Shown: positions 26,647 through 34,566 of the stretch, piece after piece
Layout: each line of letters opens with the position of its first letter
How positions within the stretch are numbered: position 1 is the first letter of the stretch
Assembly (NCBI RefSeq): GCF_019710575.1
Contig: NZ_JAHWFK010000030.1
Span: 1 to 64,000, forward strand
Origin: Paractinoplanes polyasparticus
GTDB taxonomy: Bacteria > Actinomycetota > Actinomycetes > Mycobacteriales > Micromonosporaceae
Direction of reading: 5' to 3'
DNA length: 64,000 nucleotides
The notes under the pieces: model-generated
The model's database searches: none
What the model saw: the letters and a program-made list of their open reading frames with translations, nothing else
Told to the model about the DNA's origin: nothing
Position numbers and translations under genes: made by a program

Positions 26647-28701
26647 TCAGGCGGGCAGGCTCGCCACGCCCTGCGGCAGGAACCGCCGGCCGGTCACCCG
26701 TTCGGAGGTGCCGCTGCGGTCCAGGTACGGCGTGACGCCACCCAGGTGGAACGGGTAGCCGGCGCCGAGGATCATGCAGAGGTCGATGTCCTGCGCCTCG
26801 GCGACCACACCCTCGTCCAGCATGATGCGGATCTCCTGCGCCAGGGCGTCGAGCGCCCGGGCTCGTACCTCATCGGCTGACAGCGGCGCGGCACCGCCCG
26901 CCACCAGCTTGGCCACCTCGGGGTTGATCTCGTCGTCGACCATCACCGGCAGGCCGGCGTCGACGATCTTCTTGAGGTTGGCCGACTCGGCGAACCGGTC
27001 GGGGAACGCCTGGTGCAGCGTCTCGCCCACGTGGTAGCCGACGGCCGGGCCGACCAGCTGCAGCAGGGCGATCGGGCGCATCGGCAGGCCCAGCGGGTCC
27101 AGGGCCTCGTTGACGACCTCGAGCGGGGTGCCCGCGTCGATGGCCTGGAAGATCTCGCTGGTGACCCGGGTCAGCAGGCGGTTGACCACGAACGCCGGGG
27201 CGTCCTTGACCAGCACCGACGACTTCTTGAGCTCCTTGCCGACCGCGAACGCCGTGGCCAGCGTGGCGTCGTCCGTCTGCTCGCCCTTGATGATCTCGAG
27301 GAGGGGCAGGACGGCGACCGGGTTGAAGAAGTGGAAGCCGACGACCCGCTCGGGGTGCTCGAGGCCGTCGGCCATGGCGGTCACCGACAGCGAGCTGGTG
27401 TTCGTCGCGAGGACGGCCTCGGGCGTGACGATCTTCTCGAGCTCGGCCCAGATCTGCTTCTTGAGGTCGAGGTTCTCGAAGACGGCCTCGATCACGAAGT
27501 CGGCATCCGCGAAGACCGACTTGTCGACCGAGCCGCTGACCAGGCCGCGCAGTTTGGCCGCGGCGCCCTCGTCGAGTCGCCGCTTGCCGACCAGCTTGTC
27601 GATCTGGTCGTGGACGTACTGGACGCCCTTGTCGACCCGGGTCTGGTCGAGGTCGGTGAGCACGACCGGCACCTGGAGGCGGCGCACGAAGAGCAGCGCG
27701 AGCTGGGACGCCATCAGACCGGCGCCGATGATGCCGACCTTGGTGACCTTGCGGGCGAGCGACTTGTCGGGCACGCCGACCGGGCGCTTGGCCCGGCGCT
27801 GCACCAGGTCGAACGCGTACAGGCTGGCGCGGGACTCGTTGCCCATGATCAGGTCAGCCAGGATCTGGGTCTCGGCTGCCGTGCCGTCGGAGAACGAGGC
27901 GTCCTTGGCCAGCGCGAGCAGTTCCAGGGCCTTGTTGGCCGACGGGACGGCGCCGTGCAGCTTCTCGTCGAGCTGCTGCTTGGCGAAGAAGAGCACGCCC
28001 TCCCACATGTCCTTGTCGACCTCGGGCCGCTGGACGGTCAGCTCGCCGTCGACGACCGCGGCCGCCCATTCCAGCGAGCGCTCCAGGAAGTCGGCCGGCT
28101 CGAACAGCTGGTCGGCCACGCCCAGCTCGACGGCCTGCTTGGGCCGCAGCACCTTCTGGGTGAGCGGGTTCTGCAGGATGACCTGGGCCGCGGCGGGAAC
28201 GCCGATCAGGTTGGGCAGCAGCTGGCTGCCGCCCCAGCCGGGGACCAGGCCGATCGCGACCTCGGGCAGGCCCAGCGCCGCCGCGCCACCGGAGACCGTG
28301 CGGTAGTGGCAGTGCAGCGCAGCCTCGAGGCCACCACCGAGCGCAGCACCGTTGATAAAAGCAAATGTCGGAATCGTGCTCGACTTCAGGCGGGCGAACA
28401 CGCGGTGGCCCAGCTCGCCGAGCTCCACCGCCTGCTCCCGTGACGTCAGATAGGGAATCCCGGTGATGTCGGCGCCGACGCAGAAGATGTACGGCTTACC
28501 GGTCAACGCGATAAATGCCGGCTTTGCGTCGAGGGCAGCGGTGATCGCCTCGTCGAGCGACCTCAGGCCACCGGGCCCGAAGCTGTTCGGCTTCTTGTGA
28601 TCGAAACCGTTGTCGAGCGTGATCAGCGCCGCCTGCTTGGCCCCGACCTGGACAAAACGGACGAGCGCCTTGGTGACGACCTCGTTCGGGTGCTCGATCA
28701 C
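26647..28701 (-). CDS. fadB: Fatty acid oxidation multifunctional enzyme (enoyl-CoA hydratase/3-hydroxyacyl-CoA dehydrogenase)
   Basis: A 684-residue bifunctional beta-oxidation enzyme. The N-terminal crotonase domain (1-270) has the oxyanion-hole segments GADITGIPYL and INGAALGGGLEAAL. The NAD-binding 3-hydroxyacyl-CoA dehydrogenase domain starts with KVGIIGAGLMASQLALL (about 330) and contains HFFNPVAVLPLLEII with the catalytic His. A C-terminal HAD domain follows. GTG 28701 shares GTGA with the stop of fadA, so the two are coupled. It forms the trifunctional system with the thiolase upstream. Confidence 0.94.
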   Translation of the reverse strand: MIEHPNEVVTKALVRFVQVGAKQAALITLDNGFDHKKPNSFGPGGLRSLDEAITAALDAKPAFIALTGKPYIFCVGADITGIPYLTSREQAVELGELGHRVFARLKSSTIPTFAFINGAALGGGLEAALHCHYRTVSGGAAALGLPEVAIGLVPGWGGSQLLPNLIGVPAAAQVILQNPLTQKVLRPKQAVELGVADQLFEPADFLERSLEWAAAVVDGELTVQRPEVDKDMWEGVLFFAKQQLDEKLHGAVPSANKALELLALAKDASFSDGTAAETQILADLIMGNESRASLYAFDLVQRRAKRPVGVPDKSLARKVTKVGIIGAGLMASQLALLFVRRLQVPVVLTDLDQTRVDKGVQYVHDQIDKLVGKRRLDEGAAAKLRGLVSGSVDKSVFADADFVIEAVFENLDLKKQIWAELEKIVTPEAVLATNTSSLSVTAMADGLEHPERVVGFHFFNPVAVLPLLEIIKGEQTDDATLATAFAVGKELKKSSVLVKDAPAFVVNRLLTRVTSEIFQAIDAGTPLEVVNEALDPLGLPMRPIALLQLVGPAVGYHVGETLHQAFPDRFAESANLKKIVDAGLPVMVDDEINPEVAKLVAGGAAPLSADEVRARALDALAQEIRIMLDEGVVAEAQDIDLCMILGAGYPFHLGGVTPYLDRSGTSERVTGRRFLPQGVASLPA

Positions 28702-29894
28702 TTCGCCTCTCCGTCCCAGTTCGGGTTCTCCCAGATGACCGTGCCGCCCATGCCGATGCCGATGCACATGGCGGTGAGGCCGTAGCGGACCTCCGGGTGC
28801 TCGGCGAAGTGCCGCGCCAGCTGCGTCATCAGGCGGACGCCGGACGAGGCGAGCGGGTGGCCGATGGCGATCGCGCCGCCCCACGGGTTGACCCGCGGGT
28901 CGTCGTCGGCGATGCCGTAGTGGTCGAGGAACGCCAGCACCTGGATCGCGAACGCCTCGTTCAGCTCGAACAGGCCGATGTCGTCGATCGTCAGGCCGGC
29001 CTTCTTCAGCGCCTTCTCGGTCGACGGGATCGGGCCGTACCCCATGATCTCGGGCTCGACGCCGACGAAGCCGAACGAGACCATCCGCATGGCGACCGGC
29101 AGGCCCAGCTCGCGAGCCGTGTCCTCACTGGCCAGCAGGGCCGCGGTGGCGCCGTCGTTCAGGCCGGCCGCGTTGCCCGCGGTCACCCGGCCGTGCGGGC
29201 GGAACGGGGTCTTCAGGGTGGCCAGCTTCTCCATCGACGTCTCGCGCGGAGCCTCGTCGGCCGTGGCCAGGCCCCAGCCCTGCTCGGCGCTGCGCAGCGC
29301 GACCGGCACCAGGTCGGGCTGAAGCTTGCCGTCGGCGTACGCCTTGGCCGTCTTGAGCTGCGAGTTGAGCCCGTAGCGGTCGGCCCGCTCCTTGGTGATC
29401 TGCGGCAGCCGGTCGTGCAGGTTCTCCGCCGTCGAGCCCATGACCAGCGCGGACGGGTCGACCAGCTTCTCGGCGATGATGCGCGGGTTGGGGTCGACGC
29501 CCTCACCCATCGGGTGGCGGCCCATGTGCTCGACGCCGCCGGCGATCGCCACGTCGTAGGCGCCCATCGCGATGCCGCCGGCCACGTTGGTCACCGCGGT
29601 CATCGCGCCCGCGCACATGCGGTCGATCGCGTAGCCGGGGACGGTCTTGGGCAGGCCGGACAGCAGCGCGGCGGTGCGGCCGATGGTCAGGCCCTGGTCG
29701 CCGATCTGGGTGGTGGCCGCGATCGCGACCTCGTCGACCCGATCCGGCGGGAGCTGGGGATTGCGGCGCATCAGCTCGCGGATGCAGCGGATGACCAGAT
29801 CGTCGGCGCGGGTCTCGGCATACATGCCGCCCGCCTTGCCGAACGGGGTGCGGACGCCGTCAACGAAGACGACCTCACGTACTTCACGGGGCAC
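28698..29894 (-). CDS. fadA: Acetyl-CoA acyltransferase (thiolase)
   Basis: A 398-residue thiolase that cleaves 3-ketoacyl-CoA with CoA. The nucleophilic Cys is in AIDRMCAGAMTAV (about 91); the C-terminal catalytic motifs are NEAFAIQ, NPWGGAIAIGHPLASSG (His) and TAMCIGIGMGG (Cys). GTG 29894 follows GGAGG at 4-5 nt. It is first gene of the fadAB operon and overlaps fadB by 4 bp. The region upstream (29895-30205) contains a dispersed foldback repeat copy. Confidence 0.95.
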   Translation of the reverse strand: MPREVREVVFVDGVRTPFGKAGGMYAETRADDLVIRCIRELMRRNPQLPPDRVDEVAIAATTQIGDQGLTIGRTAALLSGLPKTVPGYAIDRMCAGAMTAVTNVAGGIAMGAYDVAIAGGVEHMGRHPMGEGVDPNPRIIAEKLVDPSALVMGSTAENLHDRLPQITKERADRYGLNSQLKTAKAYADGKLQPDLVPVALRSAEQGWGLATADEAPRETSMEKLATLKTPFRPHGRVTAGNAAGLNDGATAALLASEDTARELGLPVAMRMVSFGFVGVEPEIMGYGPIPSTEKALKKAGLTIDDIGLFELNEAFAIQVLAFLDHYGIADDDPRVNPWGGAIAIGHPLASSGVRLMTQLARHFAEHPEVRYGLTAMCIGIGMGGTVIWENPNWDGEAK

Positions 29895-29974
29895 GGGACC
29901 TCCTAGCGCGGTGGTGAGTGAATGCTACTCGTCAGTAACTAAGGGGTGCCACCCGGTCCGTGAAACTTCACAAA

Positions 29975-30115
29975 GCAAATCAAGATCATGTCGTAGCGGG
30001 GTGGGTGGTGCGGACCGTCACTCCCGTCGAGGGCCGCGACGCGACGAGCTGGCCGCTGGCGCGTCCAGAGCGCTCGCCGCGCCACGGCGACGTGCGTGAG
30101 CGGTTGCGCTCAACC
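29975..30115 (+). repeat. Dispersed foldback repeat, copy A
   Basis: This copy shares with 48598-48735 (same strand) and 50950-51085 (opposite strand) a sequence of about 130 bp running from AAGATcaTGTCGTAGCGGGG through GCGGACCGTCACTC, CGTCGAGGGCCGCG and GCGCTGGCGCG to GTGAGYGGTTGCGCT. It lies upstream of fadA in an intergenic region. The outer inverted repeat is degenerate here compared with the 48.6-kb copy. Confidence 0.85.
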
Positions 30116-30205
30116 CTAAAAGCCGCGTTTGGGCTGTTCAGCACGCTTATGGTGATGCCCGTTCGGGTGAGACCGACGATCTCAGGGTGAGCGTAGCTTC
30201 ACGCT

Positions 30206-30352
30206 ATGGGCAAGCCGTTCAGGTGCCGCGTCGGGTGGCACAAGTGGGTGCGGCGCTCGAACGCTGAGGGCGGCCGCTACACGCAGTGCGAGCGTTGCGG
30301 CGTCGACGACGGTCGCGGAAAGTCCAACTGGGGCGCCGGCGGCTTCGGCTGA
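30206..30352 (+). CDS. Small CxxC protein (48 aa)
   Basis: A 48-residue basic protein, starting MGKPFRCRVGWHKWVRRSN and containing YTQCERCGVDD. The RCRxGxHKW and CxxCG pattern matches small zinc-binding proteins of the DUF1660-like type that are common in actinomycetes and phages; this is recall, not a search. It has no clear ribosome binding site. It sits between repeat copy A and the short tandem repeat beyond hemQ. Function unknown. Confidence 0.6.
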   Translation: MGKPFRCRVGWHKWVRRSNAEGGRYTQCERCGVDDGRGKSNWGAGGFG

Positions 30353-30426
30353 CCCCGTCCCGGCCGCGCGTGGGACGGCCGGGCCGGGGCGACGCCGGTG
30401 CCGAAGCAGCACCGGATTCAGTGCAA

Positions 30427-30514
30427 GGCAGCCACACTCAGGGAGGGCGGCCACTCTCAAGGGAGGGCGGCCACTCTCAGGGGAGGGCGGCCACTCTCAG
30501 GGGAGGGCGGCCAC
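30427..30514. repeat. 20-bp tandem repeat overlapping the hemQ 3' end
   Basis: Units GGGAGGGCGGCCACTCTCAG start at 30441, 30461 and 30481, with a partial unit at 30501 and a degenerate one at 30427. The partial unit and the end of the third encode the last residues and stop codon of hemQ, so the array appears to have grown from the end of that gene. Confidence 0.85.
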
Positions 30515-31198
30515 GATCTCGCTCATCGAGCGGCGGCGGCCCGTGTAGAACGGGACCTCCTCGCGCACGTGCCGGCGGGCGGTCGAGGCGCGCAGGTCAC
30601 GCATGAGGTCGACGATGCGGTACAGCTCGTCGGCCTCGAAGGCCAGCATCCACTCGTAGTCGCCGAGCGCGAACGACGCGACCGTGTTGGCCCGCACGTC
30701 GGGGTAGCCGCGGGCCATCCGGCCGTGCTCGGCGAGCATGTGGCGCCGCTCCTCATCGGGCAGCAGGTACCACTCGTAGGAGCGTACGAACGGGTAGACG
30801 CAGATGTAGGGCCGCGCTTCCTCACCGGCCAGGAACGCCGGCAGGTGGCTCTTGTTGAATTCCGCCGGGCGGTGCAGGGCCATTTGCGACCAGACCGGAG
30901 CCAGGTGCTTTCCCAGCGCCGTGCGGCGGAACAGCGAGTAGGCCTCCTGCAGCGCGTCCGGCGAGGCCGAGTGCCACCAGATCATCACGTCGGCGTCGGC
31001 GCGCAGCCCGGACACGTCGTAGGTGCCCCGGATCGTCACGTCCTTACCGGAGAGCTGCTCGAAGAGGCCGTCGACCTCGCCCGCCAGCTCGTCCCGCAGC
31101 GCCGGCAGCGGCGCCTGGGCCCGGAACACCGACCACATCGTGTAGCGGATCGTCGCGTTCAGCTCGTTGATCCGGGCCGCGTTCGTCTGCTCGCTCAT
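30497..31198 (-). CDS. hemQ: Coproheme decarboxylase (HemQ/ChdC)
   Basis: Final enzyme of the coproporphyrin-dependent haem route: oxidative decarboxylation of coproheme to haem b. The protein (233 aa) belongs to the chlorite-dismutase-like superfamily, with VMIWWHSASPDALQ (about 71), the coproheme-binding stretch EHGRMARGYPDVRANT (about 156; likely proximal His) and the dimeric alpha/beta barrel end SFALGDYEWMLAFEAD. ATG 31198 has GGAGGG 10 nt upstream. It lies 60 bp after hemG in a hemE-hemG-hemQ run on the minus strand. The last codons fall in a 20-bp tandem repeat. Confidence 0.94.
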   Translation of the reverse strand: MSEQTNAARINELNATIRYTMWSVFRAQAPLPALRDELAGEVDGLFEQLSGKDVTIRGTYDVSGLRADADVMIWWHSASPDALQEAYSLFRRTALGKHLAPVWSQMALHRPAEFNKSHLPAFLAGEEARPYICVYPFVRSYEWYLLPDEERRHMLAEHGRMARGYPDVRANTVASFALGDYEWMLAFEADELYRIVDLMRDLRASTARRHVREEVPFYTGRRRSMSEIVAALP

Positions 31199-31258
31199 GC
31201 CTCGCTCACCCTCCGTTGGCCTGCTCGCCGGGGCCGCCGCACACTGCGGCGCGGCCGG

Positions 31259-32719
31259 TCATGCGGACATCGTCTTACTCACGTCTTCGGCCGCCCGCTC
31301 GCCGCTCGCGACGCAGGCCGGGATGCCGACCCCGTCGAACGCCGCACCGGCCAGCGCCAGACCCGCAGGCAGCGCCGCCCGCGCGGCGGCCAGCCGGTCG
31401 AGATGGCCCGGCGCGTACTGCGGCAGCCCGCCGCCCCAGCGCTGCACCCATGAGGCGGCCGGTGGCGGCAGCTCCCCGCCGATCAGTTCCCCCAGCTCGC
31501 GCCGCGCCCGCTCGATCAGCACCGCGTCGTCGAACTGCAGACGTTCCTCTTCGCCCGCCCGGCCCAGCGACAACCGCACGATCACCGGGCCGCCCTCGGG
31601 CCGGTCCCACTTGCGGGTGACGAAGGTGGCCGCCTTGACCAGCGTGCCCTCGCTCGGCGGCACCAGGAATCCGCTCAGCTCGGGCAGCGGCGTGCCCGGC
31701 GGCAACGCGAGGGCGACCAGCGCGACGCTCGCGTAGCCGAGCCCGCCGACCGCCTCGGACGCGGCCGCCGCCACCGGCGCCAGCAGCCGGGCGCTCGGCC
31801 GGGCCGGGACGGCCAGCACCACGGCGTCGACGTCGTCGGTCTGCGGCCCTCTGCTGTCACGGGCGTCCGGGCCTGCGGACGGCGCGGAGAACCCGGGCGG
31901 GGTGGAGACCGGCCCCAGCAGCAGGCGCCAGCCGTGCGCCGTGCGGGCCAGCTCGCGGACGGGCAGGCCCAGGCTGATGCGGGCGCCGCCGGCCGTGGCC
32001 GTAGCGCCGACCAGCCGGCTCAGCCCGCCTTCGAGCGCGCCGAACACCGGCTTTCCGGGCACCCGCCCGCTTGCGGCCTGCGCGGCCCGGACGGCGGCGC
32101 TCAACGTGTGCTCGACCCGGGCCGTGCGCGCCAGCTGCGGCATCGCGACATCGAGCGAGAGCCGGTCGGCGCGCCCGGCGTAGACGCCGCCGAGCATCGG
32201 GTCGACCAGCCGGTCGACGACCTCGTCGCCGTAGCGCTCACGGACCAGCGCGCCGACCGCGACGTCCTGCCCGGCGGCGAGCAGCGGGCGGCCGTTGTCG
32301 GCGTCGCGGCCGGGCGCCGCGTGGGCGACCTCGCCGAGCGCGTTGACGTCGCCGGGAACACCGACCAGAGTGCCGGCCGGCATCGGAACCAGCCGGCCAC
32401 CGAGGGCCAGCGCGGCGGGCACCCGGAGCGGATGAACGAGGGCGCCCTCGAGGCCCAGCCGCCGGACCAGAGCCACGGCGGCCGACTCGGTGCCGTCGCT
32501 GCCGGTCATCAGGAAGGATTCGGCGCCGCGCTCGACGGTGACGCCGGCCAGTTCACCGGTGCGCAGCTTGCCGCCGAGGGCGCCGCTCTGCTCGTACACG
32601 ATGATCTCGGTGTCGGGCGGGTTCAGGTCGCGCAGCCGCAGGGCGGCCGCCAGCCCGGCGATGCCGCCGCCGATGACCGCAACCCGCTTCCGCACGCTTT
32701 CCACCATTCCAGGCGACAC
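31259..32719 (-). CDS. hemG: Coproporphyrinogen III / protoporphyrinogen oxidase (HemG/HemY, CgoX)
   Basis: A 486-residue FAD-dependent oxidase. In Gram-positive bacteria with HemQ, this enzyme oxidises coproporphyrinogen III to coproporphyrin III. The FAD motif VAVIGGGIAGLAAALRLRDL is near residue 13, ERGAESFL near 63, and the C-terminal FAD-binding segment is GLALAGAAFDGVGIPACVASG. GTG 32719 gives the longest plausible product; ATG 32707 and GTG 32695 (closer to the FAD motif) are equally possible. Gap to hemE is 33 bp, so cotranscription is likely. Confidence 0.92.
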   Translation of the reverse strand: MSPGMVESVRKRVAVIGGGIAGLAAALRLRDLNPPDTEIIVYEQSGALGGKLRTGELAGVTVERGAESFLMTGSDGTESAAVALVRRLGLEGALVHPLRVPAALALGGRLVPMPAGTLVGVPGDVNALGEVAHAAPGRDADNGRPLLAAGQDVAVGALVRERYGDEVVDRLVDPMLGGVYAGRADRLSLDVAMPQLARTARVEHTLSAAVRAAQAASGRVPGKPVFGALEGGLSRLVGATATAGGARISLGLPVRELARTAHGWRLLLGPVSTPPGFSAPSAGPDARDSRGPQTDDVDAVVLAVPARPSARLLAPVAAAASEAVGGLGYASVALVALALPPGTPLPELSGFLVPPSEGTLVKAATFVTRKWDRPEGGPVIVRLSLGRAGEEERLQFDDAVLIERARRELGELIGGELPPPAASWVQRWGGGLPQYAPGHLDRLAAARAALPAGLALAGAAFDGVGIPACVASGERAAEDVSKTMSA

Positions 32720-32752
32720 GCCCGCGCCGCCCGCGGGGTCAGCCGATGTGAG

Positions 32753-33790
32753 CTAGCGCGCCGACGCCTCGTGGACGTGGGCCACCAGCCGGGTCAGGAT
32801 GTCGGGGTCGGTCTCGGGCATGACGCCGTGGCCGAGGTTGAAGACGTGGCCCGGGGCGGCCCGGCCCTGCGCGAGCACCCGGTCGGCCTCGCGGCGCACC
32901 ACGTCCCAGCCGGCGAAGAGGATCGCCGGGTCGAGGTTGCCCTGCAACGACCGGTCCGGACCGACGATCCCGGTGGCCTGGTCGAGCGGCGTACGCCAGT
33001 CGACGCCCACCACGTCGGCGCCGGCCTCACCCATCGCCCGCAGCAGCACGGCCGTGCCCACTCCGAAGTGGATGCGCGGCACGCCGGCGTCGGCCAGCCC
33101 CTGCAGCACCCGGGCCGAGTGCGGCAGCACGTGCTCGCGGTAGTCGGCCTCGCTCAGGGCGCCGGCCCACGAGTCGAACAGCTGGACGGCGCTGACCCCG
33201 GCGTCGATCTGCGTCCGCAGGAAGGCCAGTGTGATGTCGGCCAGGCGGGAGAGCAGCGCGTTCCAGAGCTCCGGAGCCGCGTACATCATGGCCTTGGTCT
33301 TGAGGTAGGTGCGTGACGGCCCGCCCTCGATGAGGTAGCTGGCCAGCGTGAACGGCGCCCCGGCGAACCCGATCAGCGGGGTCGTGCCCAGCTCGCCGAC
33401 CAGCAGACGCACCGCCTCGGCCACGAAGCCGACGTCATCCGCGGTGATCGGCTGGAGACGGCGAAGGTCGTCCGCCGTCCGAATCGGTGAAGCCACCACC
33501 GGGCCGGTGCCGGCCACGATGTCGAGATCGATGCCGGCCGCGGCGATCGGCACCACGATGTCGCTGAACAGGATGGCCGCGTCGACGTTGTGGCGCCGCA
33601 CCGGCTGCAGGGTGATCTCGGTGACCAGGTCGGGTCGCCGGCACGAGTCGAGCATCCCGATGCCCTCGCGGATCTTGCGGTACTCGGGCAGCGACCGGCC
33701 CGCCTGCCGCATGAACCAGACCGGCGTGTGCGGCACGTCGAGGCCGCGGCAGGCCCGGACAAAAGGCGAATCAGTCACAACGGAAGTCAC
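32753..33790 (-). CDS. hemE: Uroporphyrinogen decarboxylase
   Basis: Removes four acetate carboxyls from uroporphyrinogen III to give coproporphyrinogen III. Signatures: PVWFMRQAGRSLPEYR (about 24), the family pattern with catalytic Arg; ILFSDIVVPIAAAGIDLDI (about 75), with the catalytic Asp; GFAGAPFTLASYLIEGG; and VFNLGHGVMPETDPD near the end. Length 345 aa. GTG 33790 is chosen because homologues begin near TDSPFVRACRG and a -10-like box lies 6 nt before it; GTG 33778 and 33811 are alternatives. Divergent from DUF3000, as remembered for M. tuberculosis. Confidence 0.95.
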   Translation of the reverse strand: MTSVVTDSPFVRACRGLDVPHTPVWFMRQAGRSLPEYRKIREGIGMLDSCRRPDLVTEITLQPVRRHNVDAAILFSDIVVPIAAAGIDLDIVAGTGPVVASPIRTADDLRRLQPITADDVGFVAEAVRLLVGELGTTPLIGFAGAPFTLASYLIEGGPSRTYLKTKAMMYAAPELWNALLSRLADITLAFLRTQIDAGVSAVQLFDSWAGALSEADYREHVLPHSARVLQGLADAGVPRIHFGVGTAVLLRAMGEAGADVVGVDWRTPLDQATGIVGPDRSLQGNLDPAILFAGWDVVRREADRVLAQGRAAPGHVFNLGHGVMPETDPDILTRLVAHVHEASAR

Positions 33791-33796
33791 TGCGAC

Positions 33797-33802
33797 ATCG
33801 TG
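33797..33802 (-). promoter_or_regulatory. -10-like hexamer for hemE
   Basis: CACGAT on the minus strand lies 6 nt before GTG 33790; there is no ribosome binding site. It suggests a leaderless hem operon transcript and is back-to-back with the DUF3000 box at 33851. Confidence 0.4.
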
Positions 33803-33850
33803 CCACGACACGCTCGGCGCGCCGATCGGCTACGGGCACGCGCGGCGGCA

Positions 33851-33856
33851 TAGTCT
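33851..33856 (+). promoter_or_regulatory. -10-like hexamer for DUF3000
   Basis: TAGTCT lies 6 nt before ATG 33863, with no Shine-Dalgarno sequence. This fits a leaderless transcript. Confidence 0.55.
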
Positions 33857-33862
33857 TTCCTC

Positions 33863-34432
33863 ATGGCGTCCCCCTCCGCTGTTCCTCCGGCGTTCGCCCG
33901 CGCGGTCGACGCTCTGCGGGCCGCGGCGCCACGGCCCGAGATCCTGCTCGAAGAAGTTGCCGCCCCGCAGAAGCTCGCGCCCTACGCGTTCGCGATCAGC
34001 GCCACCGTGCTGCGCGCGGGCGACGAGGTGGCCGGCGGCCGGCTGATCCTGCTGCACGACCCGGCCGGGCACGAGGCCTGGCAGGGCAACATCCGGCTGG
34101 TCACGCTGGTCACGGCCGAGCTCGAGGACGATCTGGCGGGTGACCCGATGCTGTCGGCGGTGGCCTGGACGTGGCTGACCGACGCGCTCGAGCAGCACGC
34201 CGCGGCCTACACGGCCATCGGCGGCACGATCACGCAGACGACCTCCACCCGCTTCGGCGAGCTGGCCGGTCCCGCCCCGACGGCCGACCTCGAGGTGCGG
34301 GCGTCCTGGACCCCCACCGGCGACGACTTCGGCGCCCACCTGCAGGGCTGGTGCGCGATGCTCGCCTCGACGGCGGGCCTGCCCCCGCCGGGCGTGGCCG
34401 CTCTGGGCGACCGCGCCCAGCGCGTGGGCTGA
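33863..34432 (+). CDS. DUF3000 family protein
   Basis: A 189-residue actinobacterial protein of the DUF3000 family, divergent from hemE as in mycobacteria. Family features: PPAFARAVDALRAAAPRPEI near the N-terminus, GRLILLHDPAGHEAWQG (about 53), WTWLTDALEQHAA (about 102) and GELAGPAPTADLEVRASW. It is soluble and has no catalytic motif. Function is unknown. A 94-nt foldback follows the stop by about 30 bp. Confidence 0.9.
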   Translation: MASPSAVPPAFARAVDALRAAAPRPEILLEEVAAPQKLAPYAFAISATVLRAGDEVAGGRLILLHDPAGHEAWQGNIRLVTLVTAELEDDLAGDPMLSAVAWTWLTDALEQHAAAYTAIGGTITQTTSTRFGELAGPAPTADLEVRASWTPTGDDFGAHLQGWCAMLASTAGLPPPGVAALGDRAQRVG

Positions 34433-34459
34433 TACATGGCCTCGCTGCTCGCTCGGCGG

Positions 34460-34553
34460 GAATTTCGCCCCGAGAGGCCGATGACTTGGACACCGAAAAT
34501 GGCCTCGCTTCGCTAGCCATTTTCGGCGCCCAAGTCATCGCCGGGCGAAATTC
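34460..34553. other. 94-nt imperfect foldback between convergent genes
   Basis: Three nested arm pairs: GAATTTCGCCC (34460-34470) with GGGCGAAATTC (34543-34553); GATGACTTGG (34480-34489) with CCAAGTCATC (34530-34539); CCGAAAATGGC (34493-34503) with GCCATTTTCGG (34516-34526). They are separated by internal loops, and the terminal loop is 12 nt. It sits between convergent DUF3000 and protease genes, where a two-way terminator is plausible, but it is far longer than usual and has no T-tract. A degenerate mobile foldback is the alternative. Confidence 0.8.
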
Positions 34554-34566
34554 GAGCTTGGTTGTA

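Noticed and set aside
30497..31198. Chlorite dismutase
   Set aside because: The protein is in the same superfamily, but context with hemG and hemE and the actinobacterial sequence type indicate HemQ.
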